Numbered from the stretch's first letter, positions 22,585 to 31,122 are shown. The stretch: DNA of 33,624 nucleotides from an uncultured Lachnospiraceae bacterium (GCA_944384105.1 CALWSC010000065.1:1-33624), one strand, 5' to 3'. A program made the numbers and translations. Notes: a model not told the origin generated them from the letters alone.

Positions 22585-23472
22585 TTGGACAATTTTAGAG
22601 AATGGGTATCGGACAACCTGCGGTATATCCTGCTGGGACTTGCCGTTATTGTGCTGGCAGTTGTGCTTTTCTTCGGCATCCGCTTTCTGACGTCCGCGAT
22701 AGGCGATAAGGATGATAAGAATGCGCAGAAGACGGAGCAGGATTCGGACAAGGGAGACGATGCAGAGGCGACGCCGACTCCGGAGGCAGGCAATACACTC
22801 GAGGAGAACGCGCATCCGGATGTGAACGAACTGGTAACGAAGTATTATACAGCATTGGGCAATAAGGACATTGAGACGATCCGTACGCTTGTGGACGAGC
22901 TGAATGAGTCCGACGAGGCGCAGATTACGCGGGCACAGTTTATAGAGAACTATACGGATGTGAATGTCTATACGGTGAGCGGTGCGGAAGAGGGCTCCTA
23001 TATTGTATTTGCGGAGTACAATTATAAGCTCAGGAACATCGATACACCTGCGCCGGGATTATCCCAGCTCTATGTAAAGACAGATGCGGACGGCAAGCTC
23101 TTCATTTACACACAGGAGCTGACGGCGGATGAACAGAAGATGATCGATGAGGCGATTCAGGACGAGAGCGTCCAGAATCTGAAGAATGAGGTCAACCAGA
23201 AGGTTGCGGAGGCGAAAGCATCGGATGAGATGCTCGCTCAGGTGCTTGACCAGCTGGGCAGTGAGACGAATTACGCACAGCAGGCTGAGGTCGGCGCAAC
23301 GCTTGTGGCAAGACAGGAGTGCAATATACGTGTGGAGCCGAATACCGAGTGCGAGATTCTCGGACAGCTCCAGCAGGGAGATCAGGTGGAGAAGAAGGGC
23401 ATGAGCGATGACTGGGTACAGATTGAATACAACGGACAGACCGCTTATGTAAGAAGCGATATGTTCCAGTAA
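22585..23472 (+). CDS. Membrane-anchored protein with C-terminal bacterial SH3 domain
   Basis: A 295-aa protein with a short cytoplasmic N-terminus (DNFREWVSDNLRY), one membrane helix (about residues 13-35) and an acidic Asp/Glu/Lys/Thr linker. A central extracellular domain begins near VNELVTKYYTALGNKDIETI in pieces and resembles NTF2-like or DUF-type alpha+beta folds. A C-terminal SH3b domain (about 235-295) includes NIRVEPNTECEILGQLQQGDQVEK and DDWVQIEYNGQTAYV segments. SH3b domains usually bind peptidoglycan or other wall polymers. The start is TTG 22585, 8 nt after GGAGGG; the frame stays open upstream through the tRNA gene, which is not coding. It likely shares the tRNA promoter. Tandem terminators follow. 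Confidence 0.9.
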   Translation: MDNFREWVSDNLRYILLGLAVIVLAVVLFFGIRFLTSAIGDKDDKNAQKTEQDSDKGDDAEATPTPEAGNTLEENAHPDVNELVTKYYTALGNKDIETIRTLVDELNESDEAQITRAQFIENYTDVNVYTVSGAEEGSYIVFAEYNYKLRNIDTPAPGLSQLYVKTDADGKLFIYTQELTADEQKMIDEAIQDESVQNLKNEVNQKVAEAKASDEMLAQVLDQLGSETNYAQQAEVGATLVARQECNIRVEPNTECEILGQLQQGDQVEKKGMSDDWVQIEYNGQTAYVRSDMFQ

Positions 23473-23548
23473 GTTCAAGCGCGTCCCAGTGCCTGGTGCT
23501 TTATCGCCCTGCGAAAGTCCGGCAGGCGCATTTGACAGCCCTGAGCAT

Positions 23549-23573
23549 GCCGCCTGTCGGGCGGCGGATTTTT
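23549..23573 (+). terminator. Intrinsic terminator of the SH3-protein gene
   Basis: GCCGCC (23549-23554) pairs with GGCGGC (23560-23565) around TGTCG, followed by GGATTTTT. Confidence 0.75.
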
Positions 23574-23593
23574 GCGGCAATAAGAAAAAAAGA

Positions 23594-23632
23594 CCGGCGT
23601 ACCGGGAAGGATCCTGGAGCGCCGGCTTTCTG
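23594..23632. terminator. Second terminator hairpin, stronger on the minus strand
   Basis: CCGGCG (23594-23599) and CGCCGG (23620-23625) flank an inner CCGGGA/TCCTGG stem. On the plus strand CTTTCTG follows. On the minus strand the stem is followed by a run of seven T (TCTTTTTTTC), a very strong terminator signature, although no minus-strand gene is annotated nearby. Confidence 0.65.
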
Positions 23633-23669
23633 TATGCTTCAGATATAAAGCCTGACAGGAGGAAGACAG

Positions 23670-24383
23670 TTGGCAGAGAATATAAGACTGAATAAATATT
23701 TAAGCGACATCGGCGTGTGCTCCCGCAGGGCTGCGGATCGCCTGGCACAGGAGGGAAAGATCACAGTAAACGGAAAAGCGGCACAGCCCGGTATGCGGGT
23801 GACTCCTGAAGATGATATCCGTGTGGAGGGAAAGCCGGTAAGAAGAGAGGAACGGAAAGTATACCTTGTGCTGAATAAGCCGCGAGGAATCGTATGTACT
23901 GCGGAAAAACGGGAAAAGAATAATATTATAGATTACTTGAACTATCCCCTGCGCGTCTACCCGGTCGGAAGACTGGATAAGGATTCTGAAGGTCTGATTC
24001 TTCTGACAAATGACGGGGCGATTGTCAACGGAATGATGCGTGCGAGAAACCGCCACGAGAAGGAGTATCAGGTAAAGGTAGACCGCGCGTTTGACAGGGA
24101 GTTTCTCGCGCACATGGCGCGGGGCGTTCCGATTCTGGAAACCGTGACGCGCCCGTGCAGAATCCGCAGGACGGGCAGTGACACGTTTGAGATTATCCTG
24201 ACCCAGGGATTAAATCGCCAAATCCGCCGCATGTGTGAGGCGCTCGGCTACCGCGTGGTTCGTCTGAAGCGCGTGCGGATTATGAATATCCGCCTAGGCA
24301 GCCTGCCGTGCGGAAAATGGCGGGAACTGACGCTGGAGGAGCTGCGCACGCTGAAAGCGCAGATAGGAGAGAAAACGGAATAA
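23670..24383 (+). CDS. rRNA pseudouridine synthase (RsuA/RluB/RluF family)
   Basis: A 237-aa enzyme isomerising uridine in rRNA. An N-terminal S4 RNA-binding domain (residues 1-60: RLNKYLSDIGVCSRRAAD, KITVNGK) precedes the catalytic domain. The key motif is GRLDKDSEGLILLTND, with catalytic Asp103. The C-terminal TQGLNRQIRRMCEALGY is the usual RNA-contacting helix. The wording of this helix and length favour a RluF-like 23S rRNA enzyme, but RsuA or RluB specificity cannot be excluded. The start is TTG 23670 after AGGAGGAAGAC; no ATG lies nearby. It heads a tight co-directional run with ligA, cardiolipin synthase and metA, gaps of 20-24 bp. Confidence 0.92.
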   Translation: MAENIRLNKYLSDIGVCSRRAADRLAQEGKITVNGKAAQPGMRVTPEDDIRVEGKPVRREERKVYLVLNKPRGIVCTAEKREKNNIIDYLNYPLRVYPVGRLDKDSEGLILLTNDGAIVNGMMRARNRHEKEYQVKVDRAFDREFLAHMARGVPILETVTRPCRIRRTGSDTFEIILTQGLNRQIRRMCEALGYRVVRLKRVRIMNIRLGSLPCGKWRELTLEELRTLKAQIGEKTE

Positions 24384-24403
24384 GACAGAAAAGGAGATTA
24401 CGG

Positions 24404-26356
24404 ATGGAAGCCACAACACGCATGAAAGAGCTGGTCGCACAGTTGCAGGAGGCGGCAAAGGCATATTACGCAGAGGACAGGGAGATCATGAGCAATCTGG
24501 AGTACGACAGGCTGTACGACGAGCTGGTTGAGCTGGAGCGGCAGACCGGCGTGACGCTCTCCGGCAGCCCTACGGTGCAGGTGGGATACGAGGCACAGGA
24601 TTATCTGCCAAAGGAAGCACACGAGACTCCGATGCTCTCGCTTGACAAGACGAAGGATCGGGAGGCGCTCCGGGAGTTTATAGGAGAGCATGAGACGATG
24701 CTTTCGTGGAAGCTTGACGGGCTGACGATCGTGATGACATACCGGGACGGCAAGCTCTTTAAGGCAGTCACACGCGGAAACGGCACAATCGGAGAAGTGG
24801 TGACGAACAATGCGCGGGTATTTAAGAATCTGCCGCTTTCGATTCCGTACAAAGGGGAACTGGTGCTGCGCGGCGAGGCGCTGATAACGTACTCAGATTT
24901 TGAGCGCATCAACGAGGAGATCGGGGATGCGGATGCGAAATATAAGAACCCGAGAAATCTCTGCAGCGGATCTGTACGGCAGCTCAACAATGAGGTCACG
25001 GCGAACCGAAATGTGCGCTTTTTTGCTTTTGCACTGGTATCTGCACAGGATATCGATTTTGAAAATTCAAGAAGGTGCCAGATGGAGTGGCTGAAATCTC
25101 AGGGGTTTGAGACTGTAGAGTACCGTATGGTGACGTCAGAGACGCTGGATGATGCAATGGAGTATTTTTCTGCGGCAATCGAGCATAACGATTTTCCCTC
25201 GGACGGTCTGGTGGCGCTCTATGATGACATTGCCTACGGGGATTCGCTCGGAAGGACGGCAAAGTTTCCGAGAAACGCGATGGCGTTTAAATGGGCGGAC
25301 GAGGTGCGGGACACGCATCTGCTGGAGATTGAGTGGAGCCCGTCTAGGACAGGGCTGATCAATCCGGTCGCAATTTTTGAGCCCGTGGAACTGGAGGGAA
25401 CGACCGTCAGCAGGGCGAGCGTCCACAACGTCAGCATTGTCCGTGCTCTTCGTCTTGGCATCGGAGATGAGATTTCAGTGTACAAGGCAAATATGATTAT
25501 CCCGCAGATTGCAGAAAACAAGACAGGGAGCAACACGCTTGTGATCCCGGATACATGTCCGGCGTGCTCGGGACCTGCTGAGATACGCAGAGTCAATGAT
25601 GTGGAAGCGCTCTACTGTGTGAATCCCGACTGTCCGGCAAAGGCGATCAAGTCCTTTACGCTCTTTGTAAGCCGCGACGCTCTGAATATTGACGGATTGT
25701 CCGAGGCTACGCTTGAGAAATTTATCGGACACGGTTTTCTGCATGACTTCGGTGATATTTTCGAGCTGGAGCGGTACGGGGAGCAGATTCAGCAGATGGA
25801 GGGATTTGGAGAAAAGTCGTACCAGAACCTGATCGCGAGCATAAAAGCCGCGCAGAAGACGACACTTCCGCGCCTCTTGTTCGGGCTTGGCATTCCCAAT
25901 GTCGGGGCATCAAATGCAAAGCTGATTTGCCGTCACTTTGATTACGACCTTACGAGTATCCGGCGCGCGTCGGCTGATGAACTCTCAGAGATCGACGGCA
26001 TCGGACCGGTGATCGGAAAGAGTATGGAGGATTATTTTGCAGAACCGAAGAACACAGAGAAGCTGGATCATCTGCTCACTCACCTGGAAATCGAAAAGCC
26101 TGAGGCAGGCGCAGTGCAGCAGAGCATGGAGGGGATTACTTTTGTCATCACAGGAAGCCTTGCGCACTTTGAAAACCGCAGCGCGGCAAAGAATTTTATC
26201 GAAGAGCATGGCGGCAAGGTGACGGGAAGCGTTACATCCAAGACAAAGTATCTGATTAACAATGACATTCATTCCAATTCCGGAAAGAATAAGAAGGCGA
26301 GGGAGCTGGGCATTGAGATTCTCTCGGAAGAGGAATTTCTGAAGCGCTTTTCCTGA
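24404..26356 (+). CDS. ligA: NAD-dependent DNA ligase LigA (divergent type)
   Basis: Seals DNA nicks in replication and repair using NAD+. The 650-aa protein has all usual parts: the NMN-binding domain Ia with YYAEDREIMSNLEYDRLYDEL, the adenylation domain with SWKLDG (nucleotide-accepting Lys103), an OB domain, a Cys4 zinc finger (CPAC...CVNPDCPAKA), four helix-hairpin-helix motifs, and a C-terminal BRCT (about 570-650). Two conserved spots differ from the common LigA form: TRGNGTIGE (Asn126 for the usual TRGDG Asp) and NPRNLCSGSVRQL for NPRNAAAGSLRQL. A divergent clostridial subtype, or a second ligase, is possible. The start is ATG 24404 after AAGGAG; an in-frame start at 24308 overlaps the previous gene. 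Confidence 0.95.
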   Translation: MEATTRMKELVAQLQEAAKAYYAEDREIMSNLEYDRLYDELVELERQTGVTLSGSPTVQVGYEAQDYLPKEAHETPMLSLDKTKDREALREFIGEHETMLSWKLDGLTIVMTYRDGKLFKAVTRGNGTIGEVVTNNARVFKNLPLSIPYKGELVLRGEALITYSDFERINEEIGDADAKYKNPRNLCSGSVRQLNNEVTANRNVRFFAFALVSAQDIDFENSRRCQMEWLKSQGFETVEYRMVTSETLDDAMEYFSAAIEHNDFPSDGLVALYDDIAYGDSLGRTAKFPRNAMAFKWADEVRDTHLLEIEWSPSRTGLINPVAIFEPVELEGTTVSRASVHNVSIVRALRLGIGDEISVYKANMIIPQIAENKTGSNTLVIPDTCPACSGPAEIRRVNDVEALYCVNPDCPAKAIKSFTLFVSRDALNIDGLSEATLEKFIGHGFLHDFGDIFELERYGEQIQQMEGFGEKSYQNLIASIKAAQKTTLPRLLFGLGIPNVGASNAKLICRHFDYDLTSIRRASADELSEIDGIGPVIGKSMEDYFAEPKNTEKLDHLLTHLEIEKPEAGAVQQSMEGITFVITGSLAHFENRSAAKNFIEEHGGKVTGSVTSKTKYLINNDIHSNSGKNKKARELGIEILSEEEFLKRFS

Positions 26357-26378
26357 GAGGAGGCTGTACAGGAAATTT

Positions 26379-27956
26379 ATGGAACTGGAGAATAAGGAAA
26401 AAATAGAGAATCTGAAGCGCAAGGGAAAAAGAGGAGCCGCTAGGCTGATTTTTGGACGGACGGGACTTGTGTTTCTGCTGCTGATCCTGCAGCTTTTGGT
26501 TATGATAGGGATTTTTCGTATTCTGGGACAGTATCTGGTTTACGGTGTCGCAGGCTATATCGCGTTTACAGTGGGGATTGTCCTGATCATCATAAACCGC
26601 CGGGAAAATCCTGCGTTTCAGCTCGCCTGGATTGTTCCGGTCGTGCTGATCCCGGTGTTCGGCGGAATGATGTATCTGTATGTGGAGCTGGATTTAAGCT
26701 CCCGGATAGTAAACCGCAGGCTGAGACAGCTGGGGGATGAGACGAGAGCATACTGCAGACAGAATACAGAGGTGCTGAAGGAGCTGGAGGAAAAAGACCC
26801 GGCGGAGGCGAATTTTGCTTCGTATATGGAGCGGTTTGCGGCTGCTCCGGTGTACCGCTGTGAAAATGTAAAGTATTTTCCAAGCGGCGAAGCGAAGTTT
26901 GCGGAGATGATATCGCGGCTCCAAGCGGCGAAGAAGTTTATCTTTATGGAATACTTTATTGTGGCCGAGGGCTATATGTGGGGAACCATTCTGAAGATAC
27001 TGGAGCAGAAGGTGCGTGAGGGCGTGGAGGTGCGTTTTATGTACGACGGTATGTGCTCCGTTTCTCTGCTTCCCTACAGCTACCCCAAGAAGCTGCAGGC
27101 GATGGGTATCCAGTGCAGGATGTTTTCGCCGATCCGCCCGGTGCTCTCCACAGTGCAGAACAACAGAGATCACAGAAAGATCCTTGTGATCGACGGTGAG
27201 GCTGCATTTACCGGGGGAATCAATCTGGCGGATGAGTATATTAACCGGAAGAAACGCTTCGGTCACTGGAAGGATACTGCAGTGATGATCGAGGGAGCAG
27301 CGGTACGCAGCTTTACGCTGATGTTTCTCCAGATGTGGAATATTCCTGAACACGGGGAACGATGGGCATCCTATTTAGACGGTGCCCCGCAGACAGGAAG
27401 GGGCGCAGGGGGATATGTGATTCCTTACGGGGACAGCCCGGTGGATCAGGAGAATGTCGGTGAGCTGGTGTACATGGATATCATAAACCGTGCGTCGCAG
27501 TATGTACATATTATGACGCCGTATCTGATTCTCGACCACGAAATGATTACCGCTCTGACCTTTGCGGCAAAGCGCGGCGTGGATGTGAAGATTATTATGC
27601 CGCATATTCCGGACAAGGCGTACGCTTTCATGCTCGCGAAGACGTATTATGGCGGACTTCTGGAGGCTGGCGTACAGATTTATGAATATACGCCGGGCTT
27701 CGTGCATGCGAAGGTCTTTACATGCGACGACTGCCGCGGTGTTGTCGGAACCATCAATATGGACTACAGGAGTTTGTATCTGCATTTTGAGTGCGCCGCT
27801 TACTTTTATCAGGTGCCGGAAATCGCCCGGATGGAGGAGGATTTCCAGAAGACACTCGCAAAATGCCAGAAGGTGACGATGCAGGATGTTGCTTCGAGAT
27901 CCATATGGAATAAATTCGGAGGCAGGTTATTAAGATTATTTGCCCCGTTAATGTAA
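26379..27956 (+). CDS. cls: Cardiolipin synthase
   Basis: Membrane phospholipase D-type enzyme making cardiolipin from two phosphatidylglycerols. The 525-aa protein has a basic N-terminus, two membrane helices (about 28-75 and 85-108), and two HKD catalytic motifs: HRKILVIDGEAAFTGGINLADEY in segments and HAKVFTCDDCRGVVGTINMD. The second has D-D-C wording (HxKx4D satisfied). Length and topology match Gram-positive ClsA. AGGAAA lies 5 nt before the ATG, with a GGAGG further up overlapping the ligA end. It lies in the ligA-cls-metA run; there is no obvious functional link to its neighbours. Confidence 0.96.
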   Translation: MELENKEKIENLKRKGKRGAARLIFGRTGLVFLLLILQLLVMIGIFRILGQYLVYGVAGYIAFTVGIVLIIINRRENPAFQLAWIVPVVLIPVFGGMMYLYVELDLSSRIVNRRLRQLGDETRAYCRQNTEVLKELEEKDPAEANFASYMERFAAAPVYRCENVKYFPSGEAKFAEMISRLQAAKKFIFMEYFIVAEGYMWGTILKILEQKVREGVEVRFMYDGMCSVSLLPYSYPKKLQAMGIQCRMFSPIRPVLSTVQNNRDHRKILVIDGEAAFTGGINLADEYINRKKRFGHWKDTAVMIEGAAVRSFTLMFLQMWNIPEHGERWASYLDGAPQTGRGAGGYVIPYGDSPVDQENVGELVYMDIINRASQYVHIMTPYLILDHEMITALTFAAKRGVDVKIIMPHIPDKAYAFMLAKTYYGGLLEAGVQIYEYTPGFVHAKVFTCDDCRGVVGTINMDYRSLYLHFECAAYFYQVPEIARMEEDFQKTLAKCQKVTMQDVASRSIWNKFGGRLLRLFAPLM

Positions 27957-27980
27957 GAAAAGAACAGGAGAGGAAAACAT

Positions 27981-28901
27981 ATGCCAATTAAGATTCAAAG
28001 TGATTTGCCGGCAAAGGAAATATTGGAGAAAGAGAACATATTTGTCATGGACGAAAAGCGGGCCCTGCATCAGGATATTCGTCCGATACAGATCCTGATC
28101 CTGAATCTGATGCCCTTAAAGGAGGAGACGGAGCTGCAGCTTCTTCGCTCGCTGTCAAACACACCGCTGCAGGTGGACGTCACGTTTATGATGATGAGCA
28201 GCCATGAGTCAAAGAACACTTCGACAAGCCATCTGAACAAGTTTTATCTGACATTCTCCCAGGTACGGGAGCGCCGCTTTGACGGCATGATCATAACAGG
28301 AGCGCCTGTAGAACAGATCGAGTTCGAGGAAGTAGATTACTGGGAGGAGCTCACGCAGATCATGGCATGGACAGAGAGCCATGTGACGTCGACGATTTAT
28401 CTGTGCTGGGGCGCACAGGCGGGGCTGTATTATCATTACGGACTGCAGAAGAGACGTCTTCCGAAGAAAATGTTCGGATTGTTCTGGCACAAAGTATCGA
28501 ACCGCAAGATCCCTCTTGTGCGCGGCTTTGACGATATGTTCCTCGCACCCCACTCGCGCCACACGGAGGTGCCGGCAGAGGACATTCACAACTGTTCAAA
28601 ACTGACTGTCCTGGCGGAGTCCAAGGAGGCTGGCGTATTCCTTGCAATGGCGGAGAACGGCAGAAAGATCTTTGTCATGGGGCATCCGGAGTATGACAGG
28701 GTGACACTGGACGGAGAGTACAAGAGAGATCTGAGCAAGGGACTGCCGATCGATCTGCCGAAGAACTACTACCCGGATAATGATTCCTCACGCAGACCGC
28801 TGCTGCAGTGGAGATCTCACGCCAACAACCTCTATACAAACTGGCTGAATTACTACGTATACCAGACAACGCCGTACGATCTGGAAGGAACGCCGTTTTA
28901 A
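27981..28901 (+). CDS. metA: Homoserine O-acetyltransferase, MetA type
   Basis: Acylates homoserine at the first committed step of methionine synthesis. The 306-aa product has the MetA fold: [14 protein letters not shown], the catalytic Cys in [21 protein letters not shown], the catalytic His/Glu in GHPEYD, and the C-terminal [15 protein letters not shown]. Residue 111 is Glu (TGAPVE) where Escherichia coli has Gly (TGAPLG). By published family work, Glu here indicates acetyl-CoA rather than succinyl-CoA use, so the product is probably O-acetylhomoserine despite the common 'succinyltransferase' label. AGGAGAGG lies upstream. It is the last gene of the run, before a strong terminator. No SAM riboswitch is visible. 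Confidence 0.95.
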   Translation: MPIKIQSDLPAKEILEKENIFVMDEKRALHQDIRPIQILILNLMPLKEETELQLLRSLSNTPLQVDVTFMMMSSHESKNTSTSHLNKFYLTFSQVRERRFDGMIITGAPVEQIEFEEVDYWEELTQIMAWTESHVTSTIYLCWGAQAGLYYHYGLQKRRLPKKMFGLFWHKVSNRKIPLVRGFDDMFLAPHSRHTEVPAEDIHNCSKLTVLAESKEAGVFLAMAENGRKIFVMGHPEYDRVTLDGEYKRDLSKGLPIDLPKNYYPDNDSSRRPLLQWRSHANNLYTNWLNYYVYQTTPYDLEGTPF

Positions 28902-28963
28902 ACCTTTTTGGTATGGTACGGGAATCCCGATATTGAAAATTTTACACTGTCTCAACGGAAAGA

Positions 28964-28995
28964 CCTGTCGGTTATAAGTGCCGGCAGGCTTTTTC
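28964..28995 (+). terminator. Intrinsic terminator after metA
   Basis: CCTGTCGG (28964-28971) pairs with CCGGCAGG (28981-28988), one G-U wobble, followed by CTTTTTCTTT. The rest of 28902-29135 is AT-rich. It has TTGACG at 29039 and TATAAT-like hexamers, but no well-spaced pair. Confidence 0.88.
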
Positions 28996-29135
28996 TTTAC
29001 AAAGATTTAATCTCATATCTCTGCTGCATTTTATATTTTTGACGTATAATCCAGTTATTATAGGATGTCAGGAATACGCAGGGCAGAAAACCTGCATCAT
29101 ATGAAAGAAAGTAATATAGGAAGCGAGGGATTCCC

Positions 29136-29598
29136 ATGGTAAAAAAAATAATGTGATTGATACCAATGTTCTGATCCAGGCGCCGGATGCTCCGAGGTGC
29201 TTTGAGGATAACGGAATTGTATTACCTCTGGTCGTGCCGGAAGAACTCCGGTATGCAGGTCAAATGCGCAGTTCGACGATGATATCGGATTTTTGCCTGG
29301 CGATGAGCAGGAAAAAATATCGCCGCTTCTGTGCCTGATAATCGATAACCTGGAACAGCTAATCGATTCCAGTGAAGAAGAGAGAGATAGGGATGAACGG
29401 GAGCGGCAGGGGGAAAATGACGAAATCATTTCCAGAGGTTTCATCCAGGCAGAGGCGCTTAACTTCATCAGAGGACGCTCGATTGTCAAGACATATCTGA
29501 TCATGGCTAAGCGCAGCCCCCTGTGCTGGCAGATTACGATGGGCGCTGAGGAGTGTGAGCGCTCTTTGCCGGCAATGGATGCTGCCAGGAGACTCTGA
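29136..29598 (+). pseudogene. Decayed PhoH-family (PIN + PhoH ATPase) pseudogene
   Basis: Remnants of a PIN/PhoH-type protein are recognisable in two frames. ATG 29136 (after a GAGGG site) reads MVKK and soon stops. From 29153 a second frame gives VIDTNVLIQAPDAPRCFEDNGIVLPLVV in pieces, the N-terminal PIN domain. After about 29260 the homology jumps to a third frame reading FLPGDEQEKISPL, IIDNLEQLIDS, and GFIQAEALNFIRGRSIVK, which are late PhoH ATPase segments. The Walker A region and most of the middle are absent, and the Walker B (normally DEAQN) is lost. So there is at least one frameshift near 29147-29153, one large internal deletion near 29250-29270, and a truncated end. Intact relatives are usually about 430 aa or more. 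Confidence 0.8.
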
Positions 29599-29620
29599 AA
29601 CAGAAAAGAAAGGGAAAGGC

Positions 29621-30277
29621 ATGGAATATAAGGAGATCAAAAAATGCGAGGAAATCAACTGTCTGATCGAAAAGGGAAATGAAATCCTCAGGGAACTCGG
29701 GTATACGGAGCATTCCAGAAAACACGCAGCGAAAGTGGCGCAGTGTGCCGGAGCGATTCTGAAGGAATTGGGATATGAGAAGAAAGAGATTGAACTGGCC
29801 AAGATTGCGGGATATATGCATGATATCGGCAACAGCATCAATCGCCATGATCATGCTCACAGCGGGGCAATTCTCGCATATCAGATATTAAGGGAAAAGG
29901 GAATGAAATTCCAGGATATTTTAACAGTGACGACAGCCATAGGGCACCATGATGAGGCTACCGGAAATGCAGTGGATGCCGTATCTGCGGCGCTGATCCT
30001 GGCAGATAAGACAGATGTGCGAAGAAACAGAGTACAGCAGCGAAGCAAAGCGAAATTCGATATCCATGACAGAGTAAATTACGCAGCTCTGACATCGGAG
30101 CTGAAGGTGGATAAAGAGAAAAAGGTCATCCATATGATGCTTGAGCTGGATGATGCCATATGCAACGTTATGGACTATTTTGAAATCTTTCTGCAGAGAA
30201 TGCTGATGTGCCGCAGAGCGGCGGAACGGCTGGGATGTAAGTTCAAACTCACGGCAAACGGAAATAAGATGTGCTGA
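29621..30277 (+). CDS. HD domain-containing phosphohydrolase
   Basis: A 218-aa metal-dependent phosphohydrolase. HD-fold ligands are visible: His in EHSRKHA, the HD pair in YMHDIGNS, HDHAHSG and IGHHDE, and the distal Asp in ILADKTDV. This pattern is characteristic of the HD superfamily acting on nucleotides or phosphoesters; the precise substrate is unknown. The C-terminal half is charged, with a FFEI/FLQRML helical segment near the end. The start is ATG 29621, 22 bp after the phoH remnant's stop and behind AAAGGGAAAGG; a start at 29555 overlaps the pseudogene in another frame and is rejected. The gene looks intact while its neighbour is decayed. No terminator is obvious after it. Confidence 0.88.
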   Translation: MEYKEIKKCEEINCLIEKGNEILRELGYTEHSRKHAAKVAQCAGAILKELGYEKKEIELAKIAGYMHDIGNSINRHDHAHSGAILAYQILREKGMKFQDILTVTTAIGHHDEATGNAVDAVSAALILADKTDVRRNRVQQRSKAKFDIHDRVNYAALTSELKVDKEKKVIHMMLELDDAICNVMDYFEIFLQRMLMCRRAAERLGCKFKLTANGNKMC

Positions 30278-30408
30278 AAAACGAAGACTGTGAGAATATA
30301 GGTATACAGGTGTTCATGATAAAAAACATATCACATAAAATTAACAAAGATTTGTAAAAATCGTGAAAAGCCGTGTAAATTCCAGGCACAAAAAAACACA
30401 AATTTCCA

Positions 30409-30437
30409 TTGATTTTCGCCCGAATGGGTAGTATAAT
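30409..30437 (+). promoter_or_regulatory. Promoter of the phospholipase C / LTA synthase operon
   Basis: TTGATT (30409-30414) and TATAAT (30432-30437) are 17 bp apart. The upstream 30278-30408 is AT-rich with no gene. Confidence 0.65.
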
Positions 30438-30534
30438 GTTCACGGAGTTAAGGGAATGTAAATCTTTTTCGGTACAACGGGGGGACGCCGGAGAAGATGA
30501 CGGGGCTTGAAAAGCCCGCTATGGAGGTATTATT
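30438..30534 (+). promoter_or_regulatory. GC-rich leader with hairpin before the phospholipase gene
   Basis: The roughly 90-nt leader contains a G-run (CGGGGGGACG near 30478-30486) and a hairpin GGGCTT-GAA-AAGCCC (30503-30517) that ends 5 nt before the GGAGGT ribosome binding site. The hairpin could mask or expose initiation. I could not match it to a known riboswitch. Confidence 0.3.
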
Positions 30535-31122
30535 TTGAGAAAAAAATCGCATATTGCGCTGGCCGGCTTTATTGCCGAGAACACGCCGGTGAATGAACTG
30601 CAGGCACATAGAAAAGCGTTCGCTCTGGGAAGCATTCTTCCCGACTGCAAACCGTCTTTTGTAACGACGAAGCATGAGTTTTTCGGAACCTTTGATATGG
30701 TACAGGAGAAAATCCGGATGCTGACTGAGGACTGCGACCTGCAGCGGAGAAATGCGCGGGTATACTGGCGCAGGCTGGGGGAGGTCATTCACTATATTGC
30801 CGATTACTTTACATTTCCGCACAACGGGACATTTCAGGGAAGTCTGAAGGAGCATTGTGACTACGAGCAGGAACTGAAGCTGGAGCTCCGGGAAGCGATC
30901 CGCAGCGGTCAGGCACAGATCCATGCGGAGCGGGTGCTGAATGTCCGTTCAGTGTCTGAGCTTATAGAATATATCAGGGAACGCCATGCAGAATATCTTG
31001 CGAAGAAGAGATGTGTAGCGGATGACATTGCTTATATTTTAACGGTATGCTATCAGGTAGTCAGCGGCATGGTTCAGTTACTAATGAGAAGGGAGTCCAT
31101 GCTGGAAGCAGTCGTCGTATGA
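30535..31122 (+). CDS. Zinc-dependent phospholipase C family protein
   Basis: A 195-aa protein of the zinc-dependent phospholipase C / S1-P1 nuclease-like family. Likely ligands are His in KSHIALAGFI, Asp in GSILPDCKP, KHEFFGT, and the HYIADYFTFPHN helix. There is no signal peptide, unlike secreted clostridial toxins, so an internal or membrane-associated housekeeping role is likelier. The start is TTG 30535, 6 nt after GGAGGT. Its TGA overlaps the ATG of the LTA-synthase-like gene (31119-31122), showing translational coupling. Working on phospholipid head groups next to a lipoteichoic acid enzyme suggests shared lipid turnover, but this is inference. Confidence 0.87.
   Translation: MRKKSHIALAGFIAENTPVNELQAHRKAFALGSILPDCKPSFVTTKHEFFGTFDMVQEKIRMLTEDCDLQRRNARVYWRRLGEVIHYIADYFTFPHNGTFQGSLKEHCDYEQELKLELREAIRSGQAQIHAERVLNVRSVSELIEYIRERHAEYLAKKRCVADDIAYILTVCYQVVSGMVQLLMRRESMLEAVVV

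Noticed and set aside
29555-29620. Upstream start for the HD-domain protein
   Set aside because: It overlaps the end of the phoH remnant in a different frame and lacks a ribosome binding site; ATG 29621 has one.
30438-30534. c-di-GMP (GEMM) or other known riboswitch before the PLC gene
   Set aside because: The conserved core motifs were not found; only a simple hairpin and G-run are visible.
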